DNA from: an uncultured Eubacteriales bacterium | Lineage (GTDB): Bacteria > Bacillota > Clostridia > Christensenellales > UMGS416 | DNA: 64,000 nt | Direction: 5' to 3' | NCBI GenBank assembly: GCA_900542005.1 | Contig: UQLW01000006.1 | Location: 41,693-105,692, forward strand | Shown: piece by piece, positions 36,589 through 45,409 of the stretch | Layout: each line of letters begins with the position of its first letter | How positions within the stretch are numbered: the first letter of the stretch is position 1 | Position numbers and translations under genes: made by a program | Notes under the pieces: generated by a model | The model's input: the letters and a program-made list of their open reading frames with translations, nothing else | Database searches by the model: none | Told to the model about the DNA's origin: nothing

Positions 36589-38343
36589 CTACTTAAAGAT
36601 GCCCTGGCGGATCTCCTCAAAGCTCTTCTCAATGGGCTTCCATTCGCGGATGCGGGTAAAGCCAAAGTGCTTGACGTCCGCAATGAATTCCTCGCAGGCG
36701 ATCGCGCGCTGCGGATCATCCATGCTCATGTTGAACAGCTTGCAGTATTTGATCTGCATACGGCTGCGGCGCACCCGCTCCAGCACCTCCGCGTCGTCGG
36801 CCAACTCCTCCGCCTCGTCGAACTTCGCATCGGCCAGATCGATCAGCCACTGGGGCATATGGCCCTGCGCCGGGCTGTCGTACAGGCGCACATGGACGTT
36901 GTGCTCGGTTACATGGTTTATCAGCGCGTCGATGAACTCGCGGATGGGCTGGGCCGCCATGCCGTAGTAGGCCGCCATGAATTCCCGCATCCAGCGGTCC
37001 ACGTCGCCGTCAGGCTCCCACATCAGCTTCGAGAGGATGTAGTAGCGCAGCTCGCCGAATTCGCCGGAGAGGTCTTCGCCGTTGCCCTGCTCAAAGAGAC
37101 CCGTTACGCCGTTCTCCAGGAAGAACTGGATATTCTTCTGCAGCACATGGAGGTTGGGCATGGGGTTCAGGTAATGCCGGAAGTTGGTGGTGTAGTCCCA
37201 CACATGCATACGGTCGCAGATCTTCGCCCAGTCCCGCATGTCGTCCTGGAAAGTCTTCTCCATGGCCAGAGACCCTTCCTTCATCCGCGAATGGACGCAT
37301 TCGGCCAGCGGGTGGGAGAAGCAGCACTCGATGGAGCAGATCCGTACTGCCACATTGGGCGCGGGACGGGTTTTAGGCGCATGGCGTGAATAGTGATAGG
37401 CCAGGGTATCGATGATGACGTTGGGATAATCCTCGGCAATGGCATTTGCTACTTCGTTGACAAAGCGGATCAGCGTGCCGGCATGGCTGCCCTCCTCCTC
37501 ATCAATCCGGGCGCATTCCGGGCACTGGCAGGGAGCGCCCCAGTCATTCTGGCTGACGGAGAAAATAGACGCCTCCGGGTGCTCCTCGATCTCCTTGCGC
37601 AGCCGCTCGATGACAATACGCTTTACGTCGGGATTGGTCAGGCACAGCTGGGTATTGACCACATACACGCCCCCGTGCACATACTTTCCATCGCCGCCGT
37701 CAAACCGCTTGCCATCCACCATGGAGAAATATTCCGGATGCTCGTCGAAGAACTCAAACACCGGCACAAAATGGTTAAAGGTATGCACAAAGCCCTGATA
37801 GAGGATGGAGCCGCCGTGCTCCTCGTCCAGCTGGTAGCCCCGGCCGTTCAGGCCGCGCTTGGCGGCGAACTCATCGTCGTCATAGCACACGTTCCCGAAT
37901 ACCTCGCGGTATTCAAAGGGCGAGACCACCTTCTTGTCCACCTCGCCGATGGCCAGATACGCCCGCTGCGGCACATGCTCCACCGTGTCCGTGAAGAACC
38001 GGCAGCCCAGCACGTCCTCCAGGAAAGCATACACCGCATGCAGCACCGCCCGGTCGTTCTCGCCCAGGATGAACAGCCGGTTCCCTACCGTCTTGAGGAT
38101 ATACCCGTCGTTCTTCAGCCCCGTCAGCTCCGGCTCCCCCGCGCGCCCCGTCTGCCCCACGCAGATCTCCGCCGCGTCCTGGTTCCCGATGGTCCCCCGG
38201 CTCGCCGGGTGGATCGTCAGGTTCGCGCCCGTCATCTCGTAGAGATAGCTGGACAGTTCCTCCGCCGCATGCCAGGTGGCGGCGCTGGCGTCATCGGCGA
38301 TGATGATATGGGCGCGGGTTGCGCCATGGTTGGCTAAAATCAT
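36589..38343 (-). CDS. DUF4838-type glycosidase-like protein with loop insertions
   Basis: A 584-residue protein with AAGGAAGGG upstream of the ATG. Two insertions mark it: a Gly-rich loop after HPEYFSMVDGKR (FDGGDGKYVHGGVYVV) and a charged segment after the HP motif (CVHSRMKEGSLAMEK). The usual Tyr-Asn before the Cys cluster is Gly-Ala (QNDWGAPCQCPEC). WDYTTNFRHYL and FEQGNGED are intact. It is the last copy before the intrinsic terminator. The insertions lie beside conserved motifs, so they probably reshape the active-site entrance. Confidence 0.87.
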   Translation of the reverse strand: MILANHGATRAHIIIADDASAATWHAAEELSSYLYEMTGANLTIHPASRGTIGNQDAAEICVGQTGRAGEPELTGLKNDGYILKTVGNRLFILGENDRAVLHAVYAFLEDVLGCRFFTDTVEHVPQRAYLAIGEVDKKVVSPFEYREVFGNVCYDDDEFAAKRGLNGRGYQLDEEHGGSILYQGFVHTFNHFVPVFEFFDEHPEYFSMVDGKRFDGGDGKYVHGGVYVVNTQLCLTNPDVKRIVIERLRKEIEEHPEASIFSVSQNDWGAPCQCPECARIDEEEGSHAGTLIRFVNEVANAIAEDYPNVIIDTLAYHYSRHAPKTRPAPNVAVRICSIECCFSHPLAECVHSRMKEGSLAMEKTFQDDMRDWAKICDRMHVWDYTTNFRHYLNPMPNLHVLQKNIQFFLENGVTGLFEQGNGEDLSGEFGELRYYILSKLMWEPDGDVDRWMREFMAAYYGMAAQPIREFIDALINHVTEHNVHVRLYDSPAQGHMPQWLIDLADAKFDEAEELADDAEVLERVRRSRMQIKYCKLFNMSMDDPQRAIACEEFIADVKHFGFTRIREWKPIEKSFEEIRQGIFK

Positions 38344-38370
38344 TTTTACCCTTCCTTATCCGCCGTCCGC

Positions 38371-40101
38371 TTAGTCCAGCTCCGGGTCGTGCTGCCGCAC
38401 ATTCAGCGTACCGTTGCGCATGCGGCGGATGCTCTGCTCCAGGCTCATGCCTTCGCGGATCTTCTCAATGCCAAACCGGCGCACGTCCGCCTCAAAGGCG
38501 TCGATCAGCGCGTCGCGGTCCGGGGCGTCCTTGGGCATGCGGTGCAGCTTCACATAGCGCACCTGCAGCCGGGACTTGCGCACCCGCTCCAGCACCTCCG
38601 CGTCGTCGGCCAGCGCCTCCGCCTCGTCAAAGAGCGCGTCCATCTGGGGAATAAGCTCATCGGGGATATATTCGTCAGGGTTGTGATAGATCCCTACATG
38701 CAGCCCCCGCGTCAGGACGGAATCCTTCAAAAGGCGGATATACCGGGCCAGGGGCGCAGCCGCCATGCCATAGTAGCCGGTCATGAACTCCTCCATGGCC
38801 TGCTCTACATCCAGATCCAGGTTCCACATGAGCTTCGAGATCACATAGGCCCTCAGCTCGCCGAACTCGCCGGAGGCGGTCTCCGCGTTGCCCTGCTCAA
38901 AGAGCCCCGTCACATGATGATCCACGAAATAGCGCATATTGTCCTTGAGCACATGGAAATTGGGGAAGGGCGCCAGGTAGTGCTTATAATTGGTGGTATA
39001 ATCCCACACGAACATGCGGGGGCTGATGGCCTTCCAGTTATCCATATCGGCCTGGAAGGTGGCGCCCGCTATGGTGCGGTCCTTGAAGGAGGCCGTCTCC
39101 TTGCATTCGCCCAGGGGATGGGTGAAGCAGCATTCAATGGAGCAGATGCGCACGCACACATTGGGCAGGGGGTGGGTTTTGGGGGCCTGCCGGGTGTATT
39201 GATAGGCAAAGGTATCGATCACCACATCCGGGAACTCCTCGGCGATGGAGGCCGCGCAGGCGTTGATGAAGCGGATCAGCGTGCCCGAATGGGCGCCCTC
39301 CTCCGCGTCCACCCGGGCGCATTCCGGGCACTGGCAGGGGTTATACCAGTCCATCTGGGCGATGGAGAAGATCTTCGCCTCAGGATGGTCGATGATGTTC
39401 TGCCTTAGCTTTTTCTTGGTGATCTCCAGCACCTCCGGATTGGTCAGGCAAAGCTGGGTCTGCTCCCGGATCCGCTGGCCGTCCACCATGGAGAAATATT
39501 CCGGATGCTGGTCAAAATACTCATCCGGGCTGACATACTGGAAGAAGGAATGGCCGAAATAATAGTACTGGATGCCGCCGCCCACCTTCTCCGGGTAGTT
39601 GTTGAAGATGGAGCCGTTCAGGCCGCGCTTGACGGCAAAGAGCGGGTTCATCTCCGGCCCGTGCCAGAAGGTTTCCCGGTATTCCAGCGGGGGGATACGC
39701 GTCACATCCAGCTCCGGCAGCGCCAGCCCCGACCGCCGGGGAATCTTTTCTACCTCGGGGGTCAGGAAGCGGCAGCCCAGGTAATCCTCCAAAAGCCCGT
39801 ATACGCCATACAGGGTGCCCCGGTCGTTTTCACCCAGGATGAACAGCCGGCTCCCCTCCGTTTTCAGGATATAACCGTCGTTTTTAAGCCCGCCGCCGCA
39901 GGGGGCGCCCGGGCGGTTTGTCTTGCCGATCACGATCTCCTTTTCCTGCGGCTCCACCGTGTCGGATACCACGGGAAGCACGGCCCCGGTGATCCGGGCA
40001 AGATAGCCTGCAAGCTCCGTGGCCGCATAGCGCTGGGCCTCGGAAGCGCCTTCGGCCATGACGATTACATAGTCGGATAGGCGGTTTTCTACAATTTGCA
40101 T
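38371..40101 (-). CDS. DUF4838-type glycosidase-like protein
   Basis: A 576-residue cytoplasmic protein with AGGAGAAAG upstream of the ATG. It belongs with the copies at 27631 and 32942 (LEITKKKLRQNIIDHPE, EEGAHSGTLIRFINAC). All motifs are intact (NPCQCPEC, ECCFTHPLGEC, WDYTTNYKHYL, FEQGNAET). One residue is missing in the otherwise common QAPK(L/I)T(R/K)P segment, which reads QAPKTHPLP. No signal peptide. The gap to the next copy upstream is 76 bases and holds only a weak GCCGC/GCGGC hairpin. Confidence 0.87.
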   Translation of the reverse strand: MQIVENRLSDYVIVMAEGASEAQRYAATELAGYLARITGAVLPVVSDTVEPQEKEIVIGKTNRPGAPCGGGLKNDGYILKTEGSRLFILGENDRGTLYGVYGLLEDYLGCRFLTPEVEKIPRRSGLALPELDVTRIPPLEYRETFWHGPEMNPLFAVKRGLNGSIFNNYPEKVGGGIQYYYFGHSFFQYVSPDEYFDQHPEYFSMVDGQRIREQTQLCLTNPEVLEITKKKLRQNIIDHPEAKIFSIAQMDWYNPCQCPECARVDAEEGAHSGTLIRFINACAASIAEEFPDVVIDTFAYQYTRQAPKTHPLPNVCVRICSIECCFTHPLGECKETASFKDRTIAGATFQADMDNWKAISPRMFVWDYTTNYKHYLAPFPNFHVLKDNMRYFVDHHVTGLFEQGNAETASGEFGELRAYVISKLMWNLDLDVEQAMEEFMTGYYGMAAAPLARYIRLLKDSVLTRGLHVGIYHNPDEYIPDELIPQMDALFDEAEALADDAEVLERVRKSRLQVRYVKLHRMPKDAPDRDALIDAFEADVRRFGIEKIREGMSLEQSIRRMRNGTLNVRQHDPELD

Positions 40102-40177
40102 GAGTATTCTTTCTCCTTGTGCGTGGATATGCGCTTAAGCCGCAGCGCGGCAAAAGGGTCGTATAAAGGGACGCCGT

Positions 40178-41908
40178 TTACCAGACGTCGTTGGTCTCCC
40201 CGGCGCGGATCTGCTCGATGCTTTTCTCCAGCGGCCGGGCCTCGCGGGTGCGGGTGAAGCCGAAGCGGTGCAGGTCGCGGATGAAATGCTCCACCACCTC
40301 CGCGCGCGCCGGGTCGTCCTTGGCCATGCGGTTTATCCGGCAATAGCGCACCTGCATGCGGGAGCACTGCACGCGGTAGAGCACATCCTCGTCGTCGGCC
40401 AGCGCTTCCGCCTCGTCCCACAGCCGGTCGGCCTCGTCGAGCATTTCATCGGTGATATGCCCATGGGTGGGATTATCAAAGATGCCCATATGGATATGGT
40501 GATCCTGGACATAGCGGGCGATCCGATCAAGATATTCGCGGATCGGCGCCCCCGCCTGGCCGTAGTAGCCGGTAAGGAATTCATTCATGGCCTGGCTCAC
40601 GTTCATATCCGGCTCCCACATCAGCCGGCTGATGAGATAGGCCCGGAGCTCACCGCATTCCCCTGAGACCGATTCGCGGTTCCCCTGCTCGAACAGGCCC
40701 GTCACGCCATTTTGGATGAAGAACTGGATATTGGGCTGCAGGACATAGAAGTTAGGCATGGGATTAAGGTAGTGCCGGAACTGGGTGGTATAGTCCCATA
40801 CATGGATGCGGTTGCAGATCTTGGCCCAGTCGGCCATATCCTTCTGCAGGCTGGCGCCCTCCGGGGTATCCTTTTTGAAATATTCGGGCATCACGTCGCA
40901 CTCGGCCAGGGGGTGGGTGAAGCAGCACTCGATGGAGCAGACCCGCACCGCCACATTGGGCTCCGGCTTGGTGATTTTCGGGGCCTGCCGGGTATATTGA
41001 TAGGCCAGCGTATCGATAATCACATGGGGATAGTCCCCGGCAATATCCCGGGCCAGCGCGTTGACAAAGCGGATCAGCGTGCCGGCATGGCTGCCCTCCT
41101 CCTCGTCAATCCGGGCGCATTCCGGGCACTGACAGGGATTGTACCAGTCGTTCTGGGAGATGGAAAAGATGGTCGCCTCCGGATGGGCCTCTATGTTTCT
41201 GCGCAGCTTATCCCGTACGATGGCGAACACCTCCGGGTTGGTCAGGCAAAGCTGGCTGCGGTCCCGGAGCCGCTTGCCATCCACCATGGAGAAATACTCG
41301 GGATGCTCGTCAAAGTATTCCTCGGGGCTGATATAATTGCGGGCAAAGGTATGGACGAAGCCATAGTAGCTGATGCATCCGCCCCGCTTTGGATCGATCC
41401 CGTGGCGGTGCCCGTTCAGCCCCCGCTTATAGGCGATGTCCGGGTCAAAGTAGCAGTTCCAGGAGGTCTCCCGGTACTCAAAGGGCGGAATGATTTGGCG
41501 ATCCATGGCGGGCAGGTCAATTTCCCGCCGCGCAGGGATCTTCTCCACGCCCTGCGCGAAGAACCGGCAGCCCAGCACCCGCTCCAGCAGCCCATATACG
41601 CCGTAGAGGATACCGCGGTCGTTCTCGCCCTGGATAAAGAAGCCGTTCCCCGCCAGGGTCAGCCGGTAGCCGTCGTTTTTCAGCCCGTCCGTGCCCGGCC
41701 GTCCCGCCCGGTCCACCGGGCCCACGCAGATCTCGAAGCGCTCCGGTGCGCTTTCCAGCGGGTAGCTGTCCTCATAGAGCGTCAGCTCGACGCCGCTCAT
41801 TTTTTTCAGGTATTTGATCAGCTCCTCGGCAGCGAACCGGTTGGTTTCGCTGGCTCCGGCGGGGATCACGACAGGCGCCTGGGCCCGGCCGTTGGCGATT
41901 ATCAGCAT
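40178..41908 (-). CDS. DUF4838-type glycosidase-like protein, pair with the copy at 41921
   Basis: A 576-residue protein with AGGAGGGACGG before the ATG. It forms a clear pair with the adjacent upstream copy: both have a longer N-terminal segment with FEICVGPVDRAG or LEVCVGPVNREG, a PFEYRETSWN segment, DIAYKRGLNG and a basic, Gly-rich loop. This fits a recent tandem duplication. All conserved motifs are present (NPCQCPEC, ECCFTHPLAEC, WDYTTQFRHYL, FEQGNRES). Only 12 bases separate it from its partner, so the pair is probably co-translated. Confidence 0.87.
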   Translation of the reverse strand: MLIIANGRAQAPVVIPAGASETNRFAAEELIKYLKKMSGVELTLYEDSYPLESAPERFEICVGPVDRAGRPGTDGLKNDGYRLTLAGNGFFIQGENDRGILYGVYGLLERVLGCRFFAQGVEKIPARREIDLPAMDRQIIPPFEYRETSWNCYFDPDIAYKRGLNGHRHGIDPKRGGCISYYGFVHTFARNYISPEEYFDEHPEYFSMVDGKRLRDRSQLCLTNPEVFAIVRDKLRRNIEAHPEATIFSISQNDWYNPCQCPECARIDEEEGSHAGTLIRFVNALARDIAGDYPHVIIDTLAYQYTRQAPKITKPEPNVAVRVCSIECCFTHPLAECDVMPEYFKKDTPEGASLQKDMADWAKICNRIHVWDYTTQFRHYLNPMPNFYVLQPNIQFFIQNGVTGLFEQGNRESVSGECGELRAYLISRLMWEPDMNVSQAMNEFLTGYYGQAGAPIREYLDRIARYVQDHHIHMGIFDNPTHGHITDEMLDEADRLWDEAEALADDEDVLYRVQCSRMQVRYCRINRMAKDDPARAEVVEHFIRDLHRFGFTRTREARPLEKSIEQIRAGETNDVW

Positions 41909-41920
41909 CGTCCGTCCCTC

Positions 41921-43657
41921 CTATTTCATCGGATTGTCGTTGACCGTATTGGCCCGCAGCTTTTCCAACGATTTTTCCATGGGTTCCCATTCCCGTACGC
42001 GGGTAATGCCAAAGCGCGCGAGATCCCGGATCATGGCTTCGGCCATGGGGCCATAGGCGGGATCCTCCGCCGGGGTAATGTTTAGCCGCACATAGCGGAT
42101 CTGCAGCCGCGAGCGCTGCACCCTGGCCAGCACGTCTTCGTCGTCGGCCAGCGCTTCCGCCCGGTCAAAGAGCTTTTCCGCCTTCTCCAGCAGCGCCTCC
42201 GGGATGTGCCCCTGCTGGGGGCTGCAATAAATCCCCACATGGATAGGCTGCGTGGTCACATGCTCCTGCAGCATGTCGATGTAGGCCCGTATGGGAGCCG
42301 CCGCCCGGCCGTAATAGCCTGTCAAAAAGTCGTTCATCGCTTCGGATACGTCCAGATCGGGATCCCACATCAGCTTGGTGATCAGGTAAGCCCGCAGCTC
42401 GCCGAATTCTCCGGAGGGCGATTCGCCGTTGCCCTGCTCAAAGAGGCCCGTCACGCCGTTCTCCAGGAAAAACTTGATATTGGGCTGGAGCACATGGAAA
42501 TTGGGCATGGGGTTGAGATAATGCCGGTAGTTGGTGGTATAGTCCCATACATGCATCCGGCGGCATATTTTTGCCCAGTCCCGCATGTCGTCCTGGAAGG
42601 TCGCGCCCTGGCGGGTCCGGTCCTTGAAATGCGCCGTCTCATTGCATTGGGAGAGCGGGTGGGAGAAGCAGCACTCGATCGAACAGATGCGGATGCATAC
42701 GTTGGGCTCCGGCTTGGTGATTTTCGGCGCCTGCCGGGTATATTGGTAGGCCAGCGTATCGATGATGGCATGGGGATAATCGCCGGCAATATCCCGGGCC
42801 ACAGCATTGACGAAGCGCAGCAGCGTACCGGCATGGCTCCCCTCTTCCGCGTCCACCCGGGCGCATTCCGGGCACTGGCAGGGATTGTACCAGTCGTTCT
42901 GGGAGATGGAAAAGATCGTGGCATCCGGGTTGGCCGCCAGCTTGTCCCGGAGCTTGCGGATCACAATGGCCAGCACGTCCGGGTTGGTCAGGCACAGCTG
43001 CGCATGCTCCCGGATCCGCTTGCCGTCCACCATGGAGAAATACTCCGGATGCTCGTCGAAGTATTCCTCGGGGGTAATGTAGTCGCGGCTGAAGGTATGG
43101 ACGAAGCCGTCGTAGCTGATGCCGCCGCCCCGCTTTTTGCACAGGCCGTGCCTATAACCGTTCAGGCCCCGCTTGTAGGCGATATCGGTGGGCAGCGTCG
43201 CGTTCCAGGAGGTCTCCCGGTATTCAAAGGGCGAAATATGGGCCTCGTCCAGCCCGGACACCTGAAGCAGGCTGCGCGCAGGGATCTTTTCCACCCCCTG
43301 GGCATAGAACCGGCAGCCCAGCTTTTCCTCCAGGAAGCCATATACCCCGTAGAGGATGCCCCGGTCGTTTTCCCCTGCGATAAAGAGGCGGTTGCCCTCT
43401 GTGCGCAGGATGTAGCCGTCGTTTTTCAGCTCGCTTGTGCCCGGCGCGCCCTCCCGGTTTACCGGGCCCACGCACACCTCAAGGCGGTCGGCGCAGCTAT
43501 AGAAGGGATAATCGTCCTGGTGGATGGAAAATGCCGCGCCGCTTATGGCCTCCAGATACCGGGCCAGCTCCTGGGCTGCAAAGCGGTTGGTCTCGCTGGC
43601 GGCGGCGGGAATCACGATCTCCGCCTGGGCCAGTCCATGGTTTGCCAGTGTAATCAT
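41921..43657 (-). CDS. DUF4838-type glycosidase-like protein, pair with the copy at 40178
   Basis: A 578-residue protein with AAAAGGAGGAG before the ATG. Its closest relative in the array is the next gene downstream (shared N-terminal insert, SPFEYRETSWN, ITKPEPNVCIRICSIECC). All catalytic-type motifs are present (NPCQCPEC, WDYTTNYRHYL, FEQGNGES). The stretch DKLAANPDATIF and the segment FKDRTRQGATFQDDM distinguish it from its partner. No signal peptide. Confidence 0.87.
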   Translation of the reverse strand: MITLANHGLAQAEIVIPAAASETNRFAAQELARYLEAISGAAFSIHQDDYPFYSCADRLEVCVGPVNREGAPGTSELKNDGYILRTEGNRLFIAGENDRGILYGVYGFLEEKLGCRFYAQGVEKIPARSLLQVSGLDEAHISPFEYRETSWNATLPTDIAYKRGLNGYRHGLCKKRGGGISYDGFVHTFSRDYITPEEYFDEHPEYFSMVDGKRIREHAQLCLTNPDVLAIVIRKLRDKLAANPDATIFSISQNDWYNPCQCPECARVDAEEGSHAGTLLRFVNAVARDIAGDYPHAIIDTLAYQYTRQAPKITKPEPNVCIRICSIECCFSHPLSQCNETAHFKDRTRQGATFQDDMRDWAKICRRMHVWDYTTNYRHYLNPMPNFHVLQPNIKFFLENGVTGLFEQGNGESPSGEFGELRAYLITKLMWDPDLDVSEAMNDFLTGYYGRAAAPIRAYIDMLQEHVTTQPIHVGIYCSPQQGHIPEALLEKAEKLFDRAEALADDEDVLARVQRSRLQIRYVRLNITPAEDPAYGPMAEAMIRDLARFGITRVREWEPMEKSLEKLRANTVNDNPMK

Positions 43658-43678
43658 GCGCTCCTCCTTTTGCCGGGG

Positions 43679-45397
43679 CTACCGGCCCCGCAGGCTTCTC
43701 AGGCTGTCGTCCAGGGGGATCCATTCCTTGAGCCGGGTAATCTGATATTGATCCAGATCCTCGGCAAAGGCGTCGACCAGGCCGGCCTTTTCAGGGTCGG
43801 CCACCGACATGCGGTTCAGCTGCATATAACGGATCTGCAGCTGGCTGCGCCGGACCCGGGCCTCCAGCTTCTTATTGCCCTCCACCAGCTCCAGCGCCCG
43901 GTCGAAAAGGGCGGCCCCCTCCTCCAGCAGCTCCGGCGGGATGACCTTTATGCTGGGGGCGTCATAGATGGATACATGGATATTCTCCTGCTCCACCCGC
44001 GTACATACCTTATCGATATATTCGCCGATGGGGCCTGCGCCGTCGCCATAATAGCCCTTCAGGAAGTCGCGGATGTAGGCCTTCACATCTCCCTCGGGGT
44101 TCCACATCAGCTTGGACAGCACATAGGCCCTGAGCTCGCCGAATTCGCCCGATACCGACTCCCCGTTGCCCTGCTCAAACAGGCCCGTCACCGAATGATC
44201 CCGGAAAAATTGGATGTTTTCACCCAGGATATACAGGTTGGGGAAGGTCATCAGGTAATGGGCAAAGTCCGTGGTATAGTCCCAAATATAGATACGGTCG
44301 CAGATCTCGCTCCATCCCTTAAGATCCTGCTGCAGGGTGGCCTCCCCCACCCTGCTCTTGAAATCCTTGGAAACCTCGGTGCACTGGCTCAGCGGATGGG
44401 AAAAGCATGCCTCAATGGTGCAGAAGCGGACGGCCACATTGTCCCGCGGGCGCGTAAGCTTCGGCGGCGTGCGGGTATATTGATAGGCAAGCGTATCAAT
44501 GATCACATCGGGATACTGCTTTTCCACCTCCTCGGCCACCGCGTTGACAAAGCGGATCAGCGTCCCCGCATGGCTGCCTTCCTGCTCGTCGATTTGGGCG
44601 CAGGCCGGGCAGGTGCAGGGGTTGTAGCAGTCGTTCTGGGAAATGGAGAAGATTTTCCGGTTGGGGTTGGCTTTGATGTTATCCAGTACGCCCTGGGTCA
44701 CGATCTCCAGCACTTCGGGGTTGGTCAGGCACAGCTGGGTCTGCTCCCTCAGGCGGACGCCGCCTACCATGGAAAAATATTCAGGATGCGTTTCATAATA
44801 CCGTTCCACCGGCACATAATCGTTAAAGGTATGGACGAAGCTGCCGAAGTAGGTTATCGCCCCGCCCTCCCGCTGGGTCAGCTGGCTGAATTGGCCGTTA
44901 TAGCCCCGTTTGGCGGCGAAGTCCGCCGTCTGCGCCGACAGCCAGTTGGTATCGCGGAATTCAAAGGCCGGATTGCGCACCAGGTTCAGATCCTCAGGCA
45001 CCTCCAGGCGCGCGCGTTTGGGCACCTTCTCCACCAGCGCCGTGTAGAAGCGGCAGCCCCATACTTCCTCCAGCAGGCCGTATACCCCATACAGCACACC
45101 CCGGTCGTTTTCGCCGGTGATAAACAGCTTATCGGCCTGATTCAGCAGCCAGTAGCCGTCATAGTAGAGCTCCGGCTCCTCAAGGCCCTCCGGCTCCCGG
45201 TTGGTATCGCCTACGCAGATTTCCTTGGCCTGCTCCGGCTCCCCGTCGGTGCGCACCGTCAGCCGGACCCCGTTGATCTTGAAGATGTAATCGCTGAGCT
45301 CCTTGGCTGCATAGCTCTCCGTTTCGCTGGCCTCCTGGGGCACCACAATCACATAATCCTGGGTGATCTCCGCGGCCATTTCCTGTTGAGCGATCAT
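43679..45397 (-). CDS. DUF4838-type glycosidase-like protein, divergent copy
   Basis: A 572-residue protein and the second gene of the array, 12 bases after the first. TAGGAGG lies upstream of the ATG. It diverges from the main group: the Cys cluster reads NPCTCPACAQIDEQEG, and the double Cys of IECCF is IEACF, keeping only the second Cys. It retains WDYTTDFAHYL and FEQGNGES. The N-terminal segment (AAKELSDYIFKINGVRL, FITGENDRG) is also distinct. It may act on a related but different linkage. Confidence 0.86.
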   Translation of the reverse strand: MIAQQEMAAEITQDYVIVVPQEASETESYAAKELSDYIFKINGVRLTVRTDGEPEQAKEICVGDTNREPEGLEEPELYYDGYWLLNQADKLFITGENDRGVLYGVYGLLEEVWGCRFYTALVEKVPKRARLEVPEDLNLVRNPAFEFRDTNWLSAQTADFAAKRGYNGQFSQLTQREGGAITYFGSFVHTFNDYVPVERYYETHPEYFSMVGGVRLREQTQLCLTNPEVLEIVTQGVLDNIKANPNRKIFSISQNDCYNPCTCPACAQIDEQEGSHAGTLIRFVNAVAEEVEKQYPDVIIDTLAYQYTRTPPKLTRPRDNVAVRFCTIEACFSHPLSQCTEVSKDFKSRVGEATLQQDLKGWSEICDRIYIWDYTTDFAHYLMTFPNLYILGENIQFFRDHSVTGLFEQGNGESVSGEFGELRAYVLSKLMWNPEGDVKAYIRDFLKGYYGDGAGPIGEYIDKVCTRVEQENIHVSIYDAPSIKVIPPELLEEGAALFDRALELVEGNKKLEARVRRSQLQIRYMQLNRMSVADPEKAGLVDAFAEDLDQYQITRLKEWIPLDDSLRSLRGR

Positions 45398-45409
45398 GGC
45401 GGCTGCCTC

